A DNA stretch of 64,000 bases from Coriobacteriaceae bacterium (GCA_025757745.1 CP107217.1:1240001-1304000), one strand, 5' to 3'. Numbered from the stretch's first letter, positions 16,239 to 24,226 are shown. The notes: a model not told the origin generated them from the sequence alone. Numbers and translations are program-made.

Positions 16239-16928
16239 ATGGCCCACGCCTACAGTGAGATGTATCTCGAGGATGCCATGAGAACGCTGGGCGAGGCGGT
16301 CGATTTTGCTCTCTGTGACAAAGGGCTGAGTCCTGTCGAGTTGACGGCGATCCTGTCGAACGCTCTTGAGATGAAACAGTTTGAGCGCGGTATGCCTCGC
16401 GTCGTCTGCGGCATGGCGGGCGACGAGCTCGCGCGCGATATTATCGCCCATGCGGGACTGACCCCCGTCAAATGTAGGGAGACCTATCCGTTCGACCGTT
16501 CGCCTCAGTATTGGGCGGGCTGGGTTTTGGCCTATGCGCAATGGATGAGCAGCTTGGGCTTTAATGAGCTACTCGAAGTCGCCCCGCTCGATTGGATCAT
16601 CGGCTCGTACCATCCGCTTCACGAGGCCTCCGAAGACAAATTCGCCCAGATTGTCATTGATAAATGGAACGATGCCCAGGCAGACAAAAAGGGCCTCAAA
16701 GCGGCACGAAAGGCGGCCGGCCTAACGCAAAAACAGCTTGCCGCCCAATCGGGGGTTAAACTTCGCGTTATACAACTCTACGAGCAAAACCAGCTCGACC
16801 TACGCCGCGCCTCGGTCTCCTCGGCATTGGCGCTTGCAAATGCCCTAAACTGCGCCATCGAAGACCTCGTCTGGAAACCGGTTGCCCTGGAGTACGACTC
16901 GCGGGCTATTCCATCCATAGAGCTATAA
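16239..16928 (+). CDS. XRE-family regulator with long N-terminal domain
   Basis: A 229-aa protein. Residues 1-145 form a domain common in gut bacteria (Y-S-E-M-Y-L-E-D-A-M, E-R-G-M-P-R-V-V-C-G-M-A-G and RSPQYWAGWVLAYAQW), followed by a helix-turn-helix at about 165-220 (LKAARKAAGLTQKQLAAQSG, then I-Q-L-Y-E-Q). It probably binds the promoter of its own operon. ATG 16239 is taken from the frame; a weak GGGG/GATGGG stretch precedes it. The stop is followed by AAAGGAGG of the small gene before doc, so it is likely the first gene of a three-gene toxin-antitoxin-like operon. Confidence 0.8.
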   Translation: MAHAYSEMYLEDAMRTLGEAVDFALCDKGLSPVELTAILSNALEMKQFERGMPRVVCGMAGDELARDIIAHAGLTPVKCRETYPFDRSPQYWAGWVLAYAQWMSSLGFNELLEVAPLDWIIGSYHPLHEASEDKFAQIVIDKWNDAQADKKGLKAARKAAGLTQKQLAAQSGVKLRVIQLYEQNQLDLRRASVSSALALANALNCAIEDLVWKPVALEYDSRAIPSIEL

Positions 16929-16939
16929 AGGAGGCAGAC

Positions 16940-17125
16940 ATGCTTTGGAGCAATGTTCAACAAGATGACGGCGCTGATTGCGTTGCTCAAGAAGATCATT
17001 CAACTGCGCACGTGGCAAATTCAGCATCACTGATTTTGCGCGACGGGGCCACGTTAATCGACGAAGCTGTTCGGCTAACCATTGCGGGCATGCCCAACGC
17101 GCTCAGGCTCTTGGAGAACTCATGA
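16940..17125 (+). CDS. 61-aa putative antitoxin preceding doc
   Basis: ATG 16940 has a strong AAGGAGG six bases upstream and the stop overlaps the doc ATG (ATGA), the usual coupling of antitoxin and toxin. The sequence (I-L-R-D-G-A-T-L-I-D-E-A-V, then A-L-R-L-L-E-N-S) is not an obvious Phd protein, but its position is that of the Doc antitoxin. A cysteine and acidic N-terminus precede it. The assignment rests on context. Confidence 0.6.
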   Translation: MLWSNVQQDDGADCVAQEDHSTAHVANSASLILRDGATLIDEAVRLTIAGMPNALRLLENS

Positions 17126-17637
17126 CGACGGTCGCGCCGCGCCGGGCACATCCGTTCGCACCGCTCGTGCTCGACGATGCCGGTTCGTTCGAAGCTATGG
17201 CCGCGGCCGTGATGCGTCTACACAGCACGCTGATGGCCGTCGGGCGCTGCTATACGACCGACGCCGCGGGCGACCGTGCCGCACTTGAGCTTGGACGCGT
17301 CGAGTCCGTACTTGCAGGTTCATTCTGTACGATATTCGGCCAATCGCCGGCCGATCGCTTCGCAGACATCTTTGACCAGGTCGCCTACGTGGCCGAGCAC
17401 ATGGTCAAGGACCACATCTTTGAGGACGGCAACAAACGCACCAGCCTTGTCTTTGCGTTGTCCGTCTTAAGGTTCGCCGGCACTCCGGTCGTGCTGTCCG
17501 ATGGCCCCGAGCCCAAAGACAATCAATACTATGCCTGGATCCAGGACCTCGTTTCCAGTCGCCGCACGACCAGCGAGCTAGCCGAAGAGCTGCGCCGCGG
17601 TTGTGTTGTAGGCTCGGGAGACCCCTCGCGCGTATAG
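17122..17637 (+). CDS. doc: Doc-type Fic-domain toxin
   Basis: Fic/Doc family toxin. Doc of phage P1 phosphorylates elongation factor Tu and halts translation. The 171-aa protein carries the Fic core HIFEDGNKRT at residues 98-107, with the catalytic histidine and the phosphate-binding loop; DGNKRT differs slightly from the P1 NANKRT form. The ATG at 17122 is favoured because it overlaps the upstream stop and follows TTGGAGAA. The longer frame from 16978 runs over the antitoxin gene and is a shadow. It is coupled to the small gene before it. Confidence 0.85.
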   Translation: MTTVAPRRAHPFAPLVLDDAGSFEAMAAAVMRLHSTLMAVGRCYTTDAAGDRAALELGRVESVLAGSFCTIFGQSPADRFADIFDQVAYVAEHMVKDHIFEDGNKRTSLVFALSVLRFAGTPVVLSDGPEPKDNQYYAWIQDLVSSRRTTSELAEELRRGCVVGSGDPSRV

Positions 17638-17682
17638 AATCTAAGCATCACCACGCCAGTTATTGAATGGATTGGACACCAT

Positions 17683-18471
17683 ATGGAAATCCCCAGCACC
17701 CTGTGCAGCAATGTCTACGACTTTGCGTTTTGCCCCGAGCCCTGTTACGACCGCCTGGTCGACCTCGCCGATCCCGAGGACTGGGGTCCCAGCAACCGCA
17801 TCCTCAAAAACTACCTGTCGTTTTCGTTTAGCCGCGCGGTGTTTTTGACCGAGCGCGACGTGGACCAGACCGCACCGTCCAACCTGCCGCTGGTGTTCGA
17901 TGACGACCGCTGCCTGTTTAACACCGGCCTGTATACACGCCGTTACGAGACCATCTACGGTCTGTTTGAGCCCAACACCAAGCCCGACGCACGCCAGCGC
18001 TGGTTTTTGAAGGGCTTCTTTAAGGAGAGCGACCCCATGCTGGTCTCGTTTGAGTACCTGCCGTGCCGCGTGCGCTTTGCCGAGGACCCCTCCGAGCTCG
18101 TCTTTGACTACCGCCTGCCCATCCGTTCCAACATCGACCACATTTTGGGCGACGAGGAAAACCTGACGCGCATCCCCGCCAGCCTGATGGGGGAGGACAA
18201 CTCGCTGCTGCTGCGCCGCGCCTTTGAGGGCGCCGTCGTCGAGGCCGCCCGCCGCGCCGCAGCCAACTACACGCTCGCGGTGCCGCAGTTCTATGGCGGC
18301 CGGATCCAGCTGCTGCTGCCGCCGCGCCTAACCGGCGACAAGCCCGAGCTGGCGCTGACTATCCAGCGCGAGGACGGCTTTTACGCCGCGCGTACCTGTC
18401 TCACGCTCGACATGGCCTACAACAACGCGCGACTTATCTGCCGCCCCGAGACCTCGTGGATCAAGCGATAA
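17683..18471 (+). CDS. DUF3825-domain protein
   Basis: A 262-aa protein that matches the DUF3825 family as I recall it: Y-D-F-A-F-C-P-E-P near the start, I-L-K-N-Y-L, FNTGLYTRRYETIYGLF at about residues 78-94, K-G-F-F, and F-D-Y-R-L-P-I-R with H-I-L at about 145-160. The family has been linked by others to RNA-related or regulatory proteins, with no settled activity. No membrane segment or signal peptide is seen. It starts 45 bases after doc, possibly in the same transcript, and is followed by the tRNA-Val promoter region. Confidence 0.75.
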   Translation: MEIPSTLCSNVYDFAFCPEPCYDRLVDLADPEDWGPSNRILKNYLSFSFSRAVFLTERDVDQTAPSNLPLVFDDDRCLFNTGLYTRRYETIYGLFEPNTKPDARQRWFLKGFFKESDPMLVSFEYLPCRVRFAEDPSELVFDYRLPIRSNIDHILGDEENLTRIPASLMGEDNSLLLRRAFEGAVVEAARRAAANYTLAVPQFYGGRIQLLLPPRLTGDKPELALTIQREDGFYAARTCLTLDMAYNNARLICRPETSWIKR

Positions 18472-18621
18472 AGGGTGGTTTAGCTGCTGGTTTGTCGGCT
18501 GCCCTGATTGCGGTGACGAGGTCTGCGCCCACGATTACGTCAACGATTTTAAAATCGGGGGCAAAAAGTTCTTGGTAAACCACGCGCGGCTATGATAGTA
18601 TCTCTTTTGCCGAAAGGTGAC

Positions 18622-18696
18622 GGGCGATTGGCTCAGGGGTAGAGCATATCCTTCACACGGATGGGGTCACAAGTTCGAATCTTGTATCGCCCACCA
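18622..18696 (+). tRNA. tRNA-Val (CAC)
   Basis: Cloverleaf read by eye: acceptor GGGCGAT pairs with ATCGCCC, the anticodon loop TTCACAC gives CAC, the T-arm has GTTCGAATC, and CCA is encoded. It marks the right part of the accessory island and is a typical integration target. Confidence 0.93.
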
Positions 18697-18707
18697 TCAA
18701 AAGCACA

Positions 18708-18743
18708 GGTCAGAGGTGTTAAGCCTCTGGCCTTTTTCTTTTT
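18708..18743 (+). terminator. Terminator of tRNA-Val
   Basis: Stem GGTCAGAGG (18708-18716) with CCTCTGGCC (18724-18732), one G-T pair, followed by TTTTTCTTTTT. Confidence 0.85.
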
Positions 18744-19079
18744 GACACCAAGGGTGACACCAAAACTGACACCAAAAACAAATCGTAGTCGTCTATGGCG
18801 CCATTTTTTATCGCATCCTTTTTGCTGACGCCATTGCCCGTTTTGTATAAAACGCATGCGTATTTTCATTGAATTCCCCCTGTGATCCGAGCACAAATGT
18901 GGAGATAGGGACCACATGCCCAAAGCGCCTTCCAGCGGATTTCTATCACACGGTGGTTTTTCGGCAGAACTCGTCAAGCTTTTGGTTTGCTTCCGGTACT
19001 TACCCGCATGATGTCCCGGTAGATAATCGGCCATGCCCGCAATCCGCACGATCAACGGCCGATACCAGGGGAGGCACAA
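18744..19079. other. Gene-free gap with three GACACCAA-type direct repeats
   Basis: Just after the tRNA-Val terminator GACACCAAG/A occurs three times within about 35 bases (18744-18778). The rest shows no gene. A TTGCTG...17...GTATAA pair near 18828-18856 could serve as a promoter. The repeats next to a tRNA hint at an old integration site. Confidence 0.4.
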
Positions 19080-20234
19080 ATGGACGAAATCGTCTGCGCA
19101 AACACAGCATTCCGCTACTGGCGCTGCCCACCGCAGGTGCGCAACCTCTACCCGCACCTACCCAACTCCGAAGACGGCTGGCGAGCTCTATCCCAATCGC
19201 CCTTTGTAGTCGACGTCCTCAAGACGCCAATCATCACAGCAGCATCAACACGAAGCAACCTGCATTCTGAGACAAGACGGACCATCCGATGGAACAGCGC
19301 CTATACAGAGAAGGTTTCCATCGACACGGGTATGGGCTTTAGCGTCACTGACCCTCTTAATACGCTATTCACCATGACTCGAAGCGTGTCTTCATGCGAC
19401 CTGGTTCTGGCTATGTACGAGTTCTGCGGATGGTTCTCGGTTTTTAAACCATCGCCCGCGGTCGACATAGCACTTGAGCAGACAAAATCAGAAGAAGAGC
19501 AGTACACCACAGAAAGTTTGTTTGAACTAGACGAAACTCAAGATGAGATCCCATGGAAGCGAGTCCATGCTCGGGCGCACCAGAAGGACAGCAAGAATGA
19601 TCAAAGTGAGCAGCAGGATAACGGATCCGGAAATACAGCTAGCGGAAAGGGCACATCGCTCTGGATGAGAAAGCCTCTTATTGAAATAGAAGAACTGCAT
19701 AGATTTGCAGCGAAGGTTAAAGGCGAGATGTGGGGAAAGCAATTCTACGAAGCCGCACGGCAGGTAATGGGTATCGCTGCATCCCCGCTAGAAGTTGCTG
19801 GAATCATGTTACTGAGTCATCCGAGGCGTGCCGGCGGAGCGGAGTTTAAAAACATATTCGTCAACGACTTAACACCGCTGTCGAATTCAGCTCGGAAAAT
19901 CGCAGGTCAGAAAATCTGTTACGGCGATATCGTCATCGTAAATCCAATAACAATGAAGGCTGTGATTATCGAACTTCAAGGAGAGGTTATCCATGGATCG
20001 GGCGCCGTGCTTGACCACGATGCCACCCGAATGACAGCATTGCAAAGCATGGGATACGACGTATTTCTTGTAACCCATGACATGCTCAATGATCACGATC
20101 AACTTGATGTCATCATCCACAGTGTGTGTGAGCGATTAGAGTTGCGCTATAAGCCAAAAACCGAAGCGATGAGATGCGCTGAGACCAGATTGCGGGCCAA
20201 CGTTCTGTGCAATTGGCTCGGTATTGGTAAGTAA
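19080..20234 (+). CDS. Hypothetical protein with C-terminal PD-(D/E)XK (DUF559-like) domain
   Basis: A 384-aa protein, probably cytoplasmic. The N-terminal 60 residues (IVCANTAFRYWRCPPQVRNL) resemble the start of regulator-like proteins found in Coriobacteriia. A linker rich in E, Q, K and S occupies about 150-200. Residues about 285-350 look like a nuclease core: G-D-I-V-I-V-N-P, then A-V-I-I-E-L-Q-G-E, then D-A-T-R-M-T-A-L-Q-S-M-G-Y, matching the D...E-x-Q pattern of DUF559/Vsr-type endonucleases. Codon use is less GC-biased than the core. It may belong to a restriction or repair system. Function is unknown. Confidence 0.6.
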   Translation: MDEIVCANTAFRYWRCPPQVRNLYPHLPNSEDGWRALSQSPFVVDVLKTPIITAASTRSNLHSETRRTIRWNSAYTEKVSIDTGMGFSVTDPLNTLFTMTRSVSSCDLVLAMYEFCGWFSVFKPSPAVDIALEQTKSEEEQYTTESLFELDETQDEIPWKRVHARAHQKDSKNDQSEQQDNGSGNTASGKGTSLWMRKPLIEIEELHRFAAKVKGEMWGKQFYEAARQVMGIAASPLEVAGIMLLSHPRRAGGAEFKNIFVNDLTPLSNSARKIAGQKICYGDIVIVNPITMKAVIIELQGEVIHGSGAVLDHDATRMTALQSMGYDVFLVTHDMLNDHDQLDVIIHSVCERLELRYKPKTEAMRCAETRLRANVLCNWLGIGK

Positions 20235-20295
20235 TAATGGCCAAGTGAGCATTTTTAATACTTTATATGCTGCCAGTAATTAAGTGCCATTTTAC

Positions 20296-20443
20296 AACCA
20301 CGCCGGTTTACTACGTTGGATTGAGGGTGGCTGAGCACATCGAATTCGCCGCACGTAAAACCGCAGGTAGATCGCCTGCCCGTTTTGCGAAAGTAGGCGT
20401 GAGGTCGGTAATCCGGGAATCGGCGTAGTAAACCGGTCCGTTT
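20296..20443. repeat. Inverted-repeat element upstream of tRNA-Ala, copy 1
   Basis: Ends GCCGGTTTACTACG (20302-20315) and CGTAGTAAACCGG (20424-20436) are complementary; the outer bases are imperfect. The inside carries AAAACCGCAGGTAG as in copy 2 at 21335. About 148 bp. MITE-like or a structured RNA. Confidence 0.65.
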
Positions 20444-20704
20444 ATGAAGCGACCAGCTTGGGCGAGCTACGCACGGTTCCGTAAAATGGTCCGAAGGCGT
20501 GCGGAAGGGCTCAGGTCCCCGGAAGCACCGCGGATCGCTTTGGTCTGGCCGGCGGCACCTGGGGCGACATGCCGAGCCCCGGGAAGGAAGGCGGCGGGCT
20601 TGCCGCCGCCCGCGGGGCTTGCTCCGCGGGCTATGTCGGGCATCGTGGGTCCTCTCGGCCCCATGCCCGATCCACGTGCCGCATAATATTTTCCAAAATT
20701 GTCC
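20444..20704. other. GC-rich spacer with short palindromes, no gene
   Basis: About 260 bases, strongly GC-rich, with palindromes such as GGCGGCGGGCTTGCCGCCGCC near 20590 (first 20 bases quoted in part: GGCGGCGGGCTTGCCGCC). Frames here are antisense artefacts of the tRNA region. Confidence 0.4.
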
Positions 20705-20733
20705 TTGCATCGCCGTCCGAGTTCCCGTATAGT
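20705..20733 (+). promoter_or_regulatory. Promoter of tRNA-Ala copy 1
   Basis: TTGCAT (20705-20710), 17-base spacer, TATAGT (20728-20733), 13 bases before the tRNA. The same promoter occurs before copy 2. Confidence 0.75.
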
Positions 20734-20745
20734 ACTTTTTCGCAT

Positions 20746-20818
20746 GGGGGCGTAGCTCAGCTGGGAGAGCGCTTGACTGGCAGTCAAGAGGTCAGGGGTT
20801 CGATCCCCCTCGTCTCCA
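20746..20818 (+). tRNA. tRNA-Ala (GGC), copy 1
   Basis: Acceptor GGGGGCG pairs with CGTCTCC, anticodon loop CTGGCAG gives GGC, and the T-arm has GGTTCGATCC. CCA is not encoded (ACC then C). Identical to the copy at 21753. Confidence 0.95.
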
Positions 20819-20834
20819 CCCGAGCATTGAATGA

Positions 20835-20862
20835 GGCTCCAACGCAAGTTGGGGCCTTTTTT
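20835..20862 (+). terminator. Terminator of tRNA-Ala copy 1
   Basis: GGCTCCAAC, loop GCAA, GTTGGGGCC, then six T. Confidence 0.9.
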
Positions 20863-20987
20863 CATATTTATCGATTTACGCCATGTATTGGCTGGGTAGC
20901 ATCTTGGCGACATACCCATTGCTAATTACGAATATGAATGTTGATAACTTTACGTCTCTGGATGACAAAGCTAGTCTGCAGCCCAAT

Positions 20988-21018
20988 AACAAAGAGGCCG
21001 GGCGTAATGCCCGGCCTC
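20988..21018 (-). terminator. Terminator of the CAT-anticodon tRNA
   Basis: Perfect 10-bp stem GAGGCCGGGC (20994-21003) with 21009-21018, followed on the minus strand by TTTGTT. Confidence 0.85.
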
Positions 21019-21027
21019 GAAATACTC

Positions 21028-21103
21028 TGGTGGGCCCTCCGGGATTCGAACCCAGAACCCAGGGATTATGAGTCCCCTGCGCTAACCGTTGCGCCAAGAG
21101 CCC
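21028..21103 (-). tRNA. tRNA with CAT anticodon (elongator Met, or Ile2)
   Basis: On the minus strand the acceptor GGGCTCT pairs with AGGGCCC (one G-T), the anticodon loop CTCATAA gives CAT, the T-arm has GGTTCGAATCC, and CCA is encoded. The D-arm (GGCGCAACGGTTAGCGC) does not look like initiator tRNA. Met or lysidine-modified Ile2 cannot be told apart by eye. Confidence 0.9.
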
Positions 21104-21334
21104 TTATGAACGGTGAATGCAATTCTAACAAAGGCAACTCAGGCCAAATTTCTTCGCTTCACGTCGTGAAATACTACCATGCACGAGCAAGTCGCACAAC
21201 GCAAGATCAAATCCGATGCTAAACAACAGCTAATCTAGGCGCATCGCAGAAAAGACGTGTTTTAGAAAAAGTTAAGGCCATTAATTCAGTGCTCCAACAC
21301 ATTTAACTGTGAAATCAACCTGATGCCATTTCAA
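21104..21334. other. Gene-free AT-richer gap
   Basis: Upstream region of the minus-strand tRNA; no gene or repeat recognised. Confidence 0.4.
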
Positions 21335-21482
21335 AACCATGCCGGTTTACTACGACGGATCGGCGACCCCTGAGCACCGTGTGTTCTCCGTTTGCAAAAC
21401 CGCAGGTAGGAAGCCTGCCGGTTACGCCAAAAGGCGTGTGTGGTCGGACATTCCTGATTCATCGTAGTAAACCGGCATGGTT
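21335..21482. repeat. Inverted-repeat element upstream of tRNA-Ala, copy 2
   Basis: Perfect 20-bp terminal inverted repeat AACCATGCCGGTTTACTACG (21335-21354) with 21463-21482; total 148 bp, the same length as copy 1. It shares the inner AAAACCGCAGGTAG and a GCCTGCC with copy 1. No target-site duplication is obvious. Confidence 0.75.
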
Positions 21483-21711
21483 CTGAAGCGCAGGGGAGGG
21501 GCGCTTCGCAATAAGACCCGATAATGGGACTGGCGGTGCACGGAAAACCCTGTTGCACGGGGAGAGTCGTGTTCCGCGCGCCAAGTCGGCCGGCGCACGG
21601 ACCGTGCGTGGGCCGCTGCCCCCGCGGGCATCGCGCGCCCCTCGGCCCTGAGATGGCCCGCGCACCCGCACGTGCGCGCCGGGGCCCGCGAAAGTTTTTC
21701 CAAAATTGTCC
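21483..21711. other. GC-rich spacer, no gene
   Basis: About 230 very GC-rich bases with several short inverted repeats, in the same place as the spacer of the first tRNA-Ala cassette but of different sequence. Confidence 0.4.
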
Positions 21712-21740
21712 TTGCATCGCCGTCCGAGTTCCCGTATAGT
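21712..21740 (+). promoter_or_regulatory. Promoter of tRNA-Ala copy 2
   Basis: TTGCAT (21712-21717), 17-base spacer, TATAGT (21735-21740), identical to copy 1. Confidence 0.75.
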
Positions 21741-21752
21741 ACTTCTTCGCAC

Positions 21753-21825
21753 GGGGGCGTAGCTCAGCTGGGAGAGCGCTTGACTGGCAGTCAAGAGGTC
21801 AGGGGTTCGATCCCCCTCGTCTCCA
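21753..21825 (+). tRNA. tRNA-Ala (GGC), copy 2
   Basis: Same sequence, anticodon GGC and lack of encoded CCA as the copy at 20746, followed by the same terminator. Confidence 0.95.
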
Positions 21826-21841
21826 CCCGAGCATTGAATGA

Positions 21842-21869
21842 GGCTCCAACGCAAGTTGGGGCCTTTTTT
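21842..21869 (+). terminator. Terminator of tRNA-Ala copy 2
   Basis: Same stem-loop as copy 1 (GGCTCCAAC, GCAA, GTTGGGGCC) and six T, 31 bases before the ABC-F gene. Confidence 0.9.
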
Positions 21870-21900
21870 CATATAGGCACACAAGGTCAAAGGCGGCACC

Positions 21901-23934
21901 ATGATCCTTCTGGTCGACAAGATCGAAAAAAGCTTCGGCGCGCGCGTCCTCTTTAGCGGCGCGTCCTTCCAGATCAACCCCGGCGAGCGCTTTGCGCTCG
22001 TGGGACCCAACGGCGCCGGCAAAACCACCATGCTCAAGATCATCATGGGCATCGACAGCCCCGACGCCGGCCAGGTCCAGTACGCCAAGGACTGCCAGGT
22101 GGGCTACCTAGAGCAGGAAACCAACCTGGAGCAAAAGGACACCACCATCCTCGCCGAGGTCATGGCCGCCGCCAAGGAAATCCGCCGCATGGGCAAGCGC
22201 GCCAACGAGCTGCAGGCCCAGATCACCGAGCTCTCCGAGCAGGGCAAGGACGTCGACGCACTCCTGAACGAGTACGGCCAGGTCCAGGACCGCTTTGAGC
22301 ACCTGGGCGGCTATGAACTCGAGAGCAACGCCCGCAAGATCCTGTCCGGTCTGGGCTTTAAGGTCACCGACTTTGAGCGCCCGTGCTCCGAGTTCTCGGG
22401 CGGCTGGCAGATGCGCATCGCGCTGGCAAAGCTCTTCCTGCGCCATCCCGACCTGCTGCTGCTCGACGAGCCCACCAACCACTTGGACCTCGAAAGCGTC
22501 CAGTGGCTGCGCGGCTTTATCGCTAACTACGACGGCGCCGTACTCATCGTCAGTCACGACCGCGCCTTCATGGACGCCTGCGTCGACCACGTCGCCGCGC
22601 TCGAGAACCGCCGCGTGACCACCTACACCGGCAACTACAGCAGCTACCTCAAGCAGCGCGAGGATAATCTGGAGCAGATGCGCGCCAAGCGTGCCGCGCA
22701 GGAGCGCGACATCGCCCACATGCAGGTCTTCGTCGACAAGTTCCGCTACAAGCCCACCAAGGCCGCCCAGGCGCAGGAGCGCATCCGCAAGATCGAGCAG
22801 ATCAAAAAGGAGCTCGTCATCCTGCCCGAGGGCCACAAGCACATCGACTTTAAGTTCCCCGACCCGCCGCGCTCCGGCGATATGGTCGTGAGCCTGGAGG
22901 GCGTCTCCAAGTCCTACGGCGACAAGCACATCTACAGCGACATCGACCTCAAACTCTACCGCGGCGAGCACGTGGCGCTCGTCGGCCCCAACGGCGCCGG
23001 CAAGTCCACCCTCATGAAGATCATCGCCGGCCTGGAGCCGCCCACTACCGGCACGCGCGACCTGGGCACCAACGTGGGCGTTGCCTATTACGCCCAGCAC
23101 GCGCTCGAGGGCATGACCGAGTCCAATACCGTCCTGCAAGAGATCGACACTGTCACGCCCAAGTGGACCGTACCGCAGCAGCGCAGCCTGCTGGGCGCCT
23201 TCCTGTTTAGCGACAACGATTCCATCGAGAAGCAGGTTCGAGTCCTCTCCGGCGGCGAAAAGGCGCGCCTGGCGCTCGCCAAGATGCTCGTGGCGCCCGA
23301 GGCGCTCCTGTGCCTAGACGAGCCCACCAACCACTTGGACATCGACTCGGTGGACATGCTCGAGAACGCTCTGCAAAACTTCCCCGGTACCATTGTGCTG
23401 ATCAGCCACGACGAGCACTTGGTGCGCGCTGTGGCCAACCGCATCATCGACATCCGCGACGGCAAGGTCACGGTCTACGATGGCGACTACGACTACTACC
23501 TCTTCAAACGCGAGGACCTCGCTGCCCGCGCCGCCGCCGAGGCAGCAGGGGAGAGCGCACCTGCCGCGGCCAAGTCCACCAAAGCCAACGCCGCCCAGGC
23601 CAGCAGCCCAGCCGCGGCTCCCAAGCCTGCCGAGGGCAAAAAGACCAAGGAGCAAAAGCGCGCCGAGGCCCAGGCCCGTGCCGCGCTCAACAAAAAGCTC
23701 AAGGGCGTGCGCAACCAGCTCAAGAAGATCGAGACAGAGCTGGACAAAAAGCGTGCCCGCTATGACGAGCTTATGGAATTGATGGCAAGCGAAGAGCTTT
23801 ATGCCGATCAGGACAAGTTCAACGCCGCGCTGGGGGAATATAACGGCCTTAAGCAAGAGCTGCCCAAGCTCGAGGACGAATGGCTGGAGCTTTCCACCCA
23901 GATCGAAGAGGAGACCGCGCGTGAACTCTCGTAA
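21901..23934 (+). CDS. ABC-F family ATPase (Uup/EttA-type translation factor)
   Basis: Cytoplasmic ABC-F protein with two ATPase domains and no membrane part; members act on the ribosome E site as translation or antibiotic-resistance factors. Walker A motifs GPNGAGKTT (about 38) and GPNGAGKST (about 364), signatures F-S-G-G-W and L-S-G-G-E, and Walker B L-L-L-L-D-E-P-T-N-H and L-C-L-D-E-P-T-N-H are all present. The inter-domain linker has R-Y-K-P-T-K-A-A-Q-A-Q-E-R. The C-terminus (about 560-677) has an Ala/Lys-rich linker and a coiled coil. Length 677 aa is normal. ATG 21901 follows AAGGCGGC. Its stop overlaps the next gene by 14 bases. Confidence 0.92.
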   Translation: MILLVDKIEKSFGARVLFSGASFQINPGERFALVGPNGAGKTTMLKIIMGIDSPDAGQVQYAKDCQVGYLEQETNLEQKDTTILAEVMAAAKEIRRMGKRANELQAQITELSEQGKDVDALLNEYGQVQDRFEHLGGYELESNARKILSGLGFKVTDFERPCSEFSGGWQMRIALAKLFLRHPDLLLLDEPTNHLDLESVQWLRGFIANYDGAVLIVSHDRAFMDACVDHVAALENRRVTTYTGNYSSYLKQREDNLEQMRAKRAAQERDIAHMQVFVDKFRYKPTKAAQAQERIRKIEQIKKELVILPEGHKHIDFKFPDPPRSGDMVVSLEGVSKSYGDKHIYSDIDLKLYRGEHVALVGPNGAGKSTLMKIIAGLEPPTTGTRDLGTNVGVAYYAQHALEGMTESNTVLQEIDTVTPKWTVPQQRSLLGAFLFSDNDSIEKQVRVLSGGEKARLALAKMLVAPEALLCLDEPTNHLDIDSVDMLENALQNFPGTIVLISHDEHLVRAVANRIIDIRDGKVTVYDGDYDYYLFKREDLAARAAAEAAGESAPAAAKSTKANAAQASSPAAAPKPAEGKKTKEQKRAEAQARAALNKKLKGVRNQLKKIETELDKKRARYDELMELMASEELYADQDKFNAALGEYNGLKQELPKLEDEWLELSTQIEEETARELS

Positions 23935-24217
23935 GGCCGCTGCCGTGGCGATGAGCATCATCGCCATCGCCTGTCGCATCTGCGGCATCTTTATGAGCGC
24001 GATGACCGTGCTGCTGTGCTTTAGCGGCCTCACCGCCAAGCTGCAGATCGTTGGCTTTGTCGTCGAGCTTTCTCGCGCGCTGCCGAGCGCCATCGCCGGC
24101 TATGGCGTCATCACCTCACCCTTTGGCGGCGTGTTCCGCCTGGATTACGCCATCGTGGCCGTGATTCTGTTTGTTGCCGACTACCTGCTCACGCGCGCCT
24201 CGCGTCGCGTCCGCTAG
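23921..24217 (+). CDS. Small membrane protein, 98 aa
   Basis: Function unknown. GTG 23921, inside the end of the ABC-F gene, follows GAGGAGA; two to three hydrophobic segments (about 10-30, 40-60 and 75-90) and an Arg-rich tail T-R-A-S-R-R-V-R suggest an inner-membrane protein with cytoplasmic C-terminus. The frame to 23801 belongs to the ABC-F shadow. It lies nine bases before the M50 protease gene and is probably cotranscribed with it. Confidence 0.7.
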   Translation: MNSRKAAAVAMSIIAIACRICGIFMSAMTVLLCFSGLTAKLQIVGFVVELSRALPSAIAGYGVITSPFGGVFRLDYAIVAVILFVADYLLTRASRRVR

Positions 24218-24226
24218 GGGGGCGCC

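Noticed and set aside
18633..19157. 174-aa minus-strand frame crossing tRNA-Val
   Set aside because: Runs into the tRNA and has low-complexity Lys and Gly-Val stretches from the GACACCAA repeats. It could be a worn recombinase end but lacks any catalytic motif.
20467..20919. 150-aa minus-strand frame over tRNA-Ala
   Set aside because: It reads through the tRNA and terminator on the wrong strand and closely matches the frame over the second tRNA copy; a well-known antisense artefact.
21459..22088. 209-aa minus-strand frame over the second tRNA-Ala
   Set aside because: Same artefact, and it overlaps the ABC-F gene on the opposite strand.
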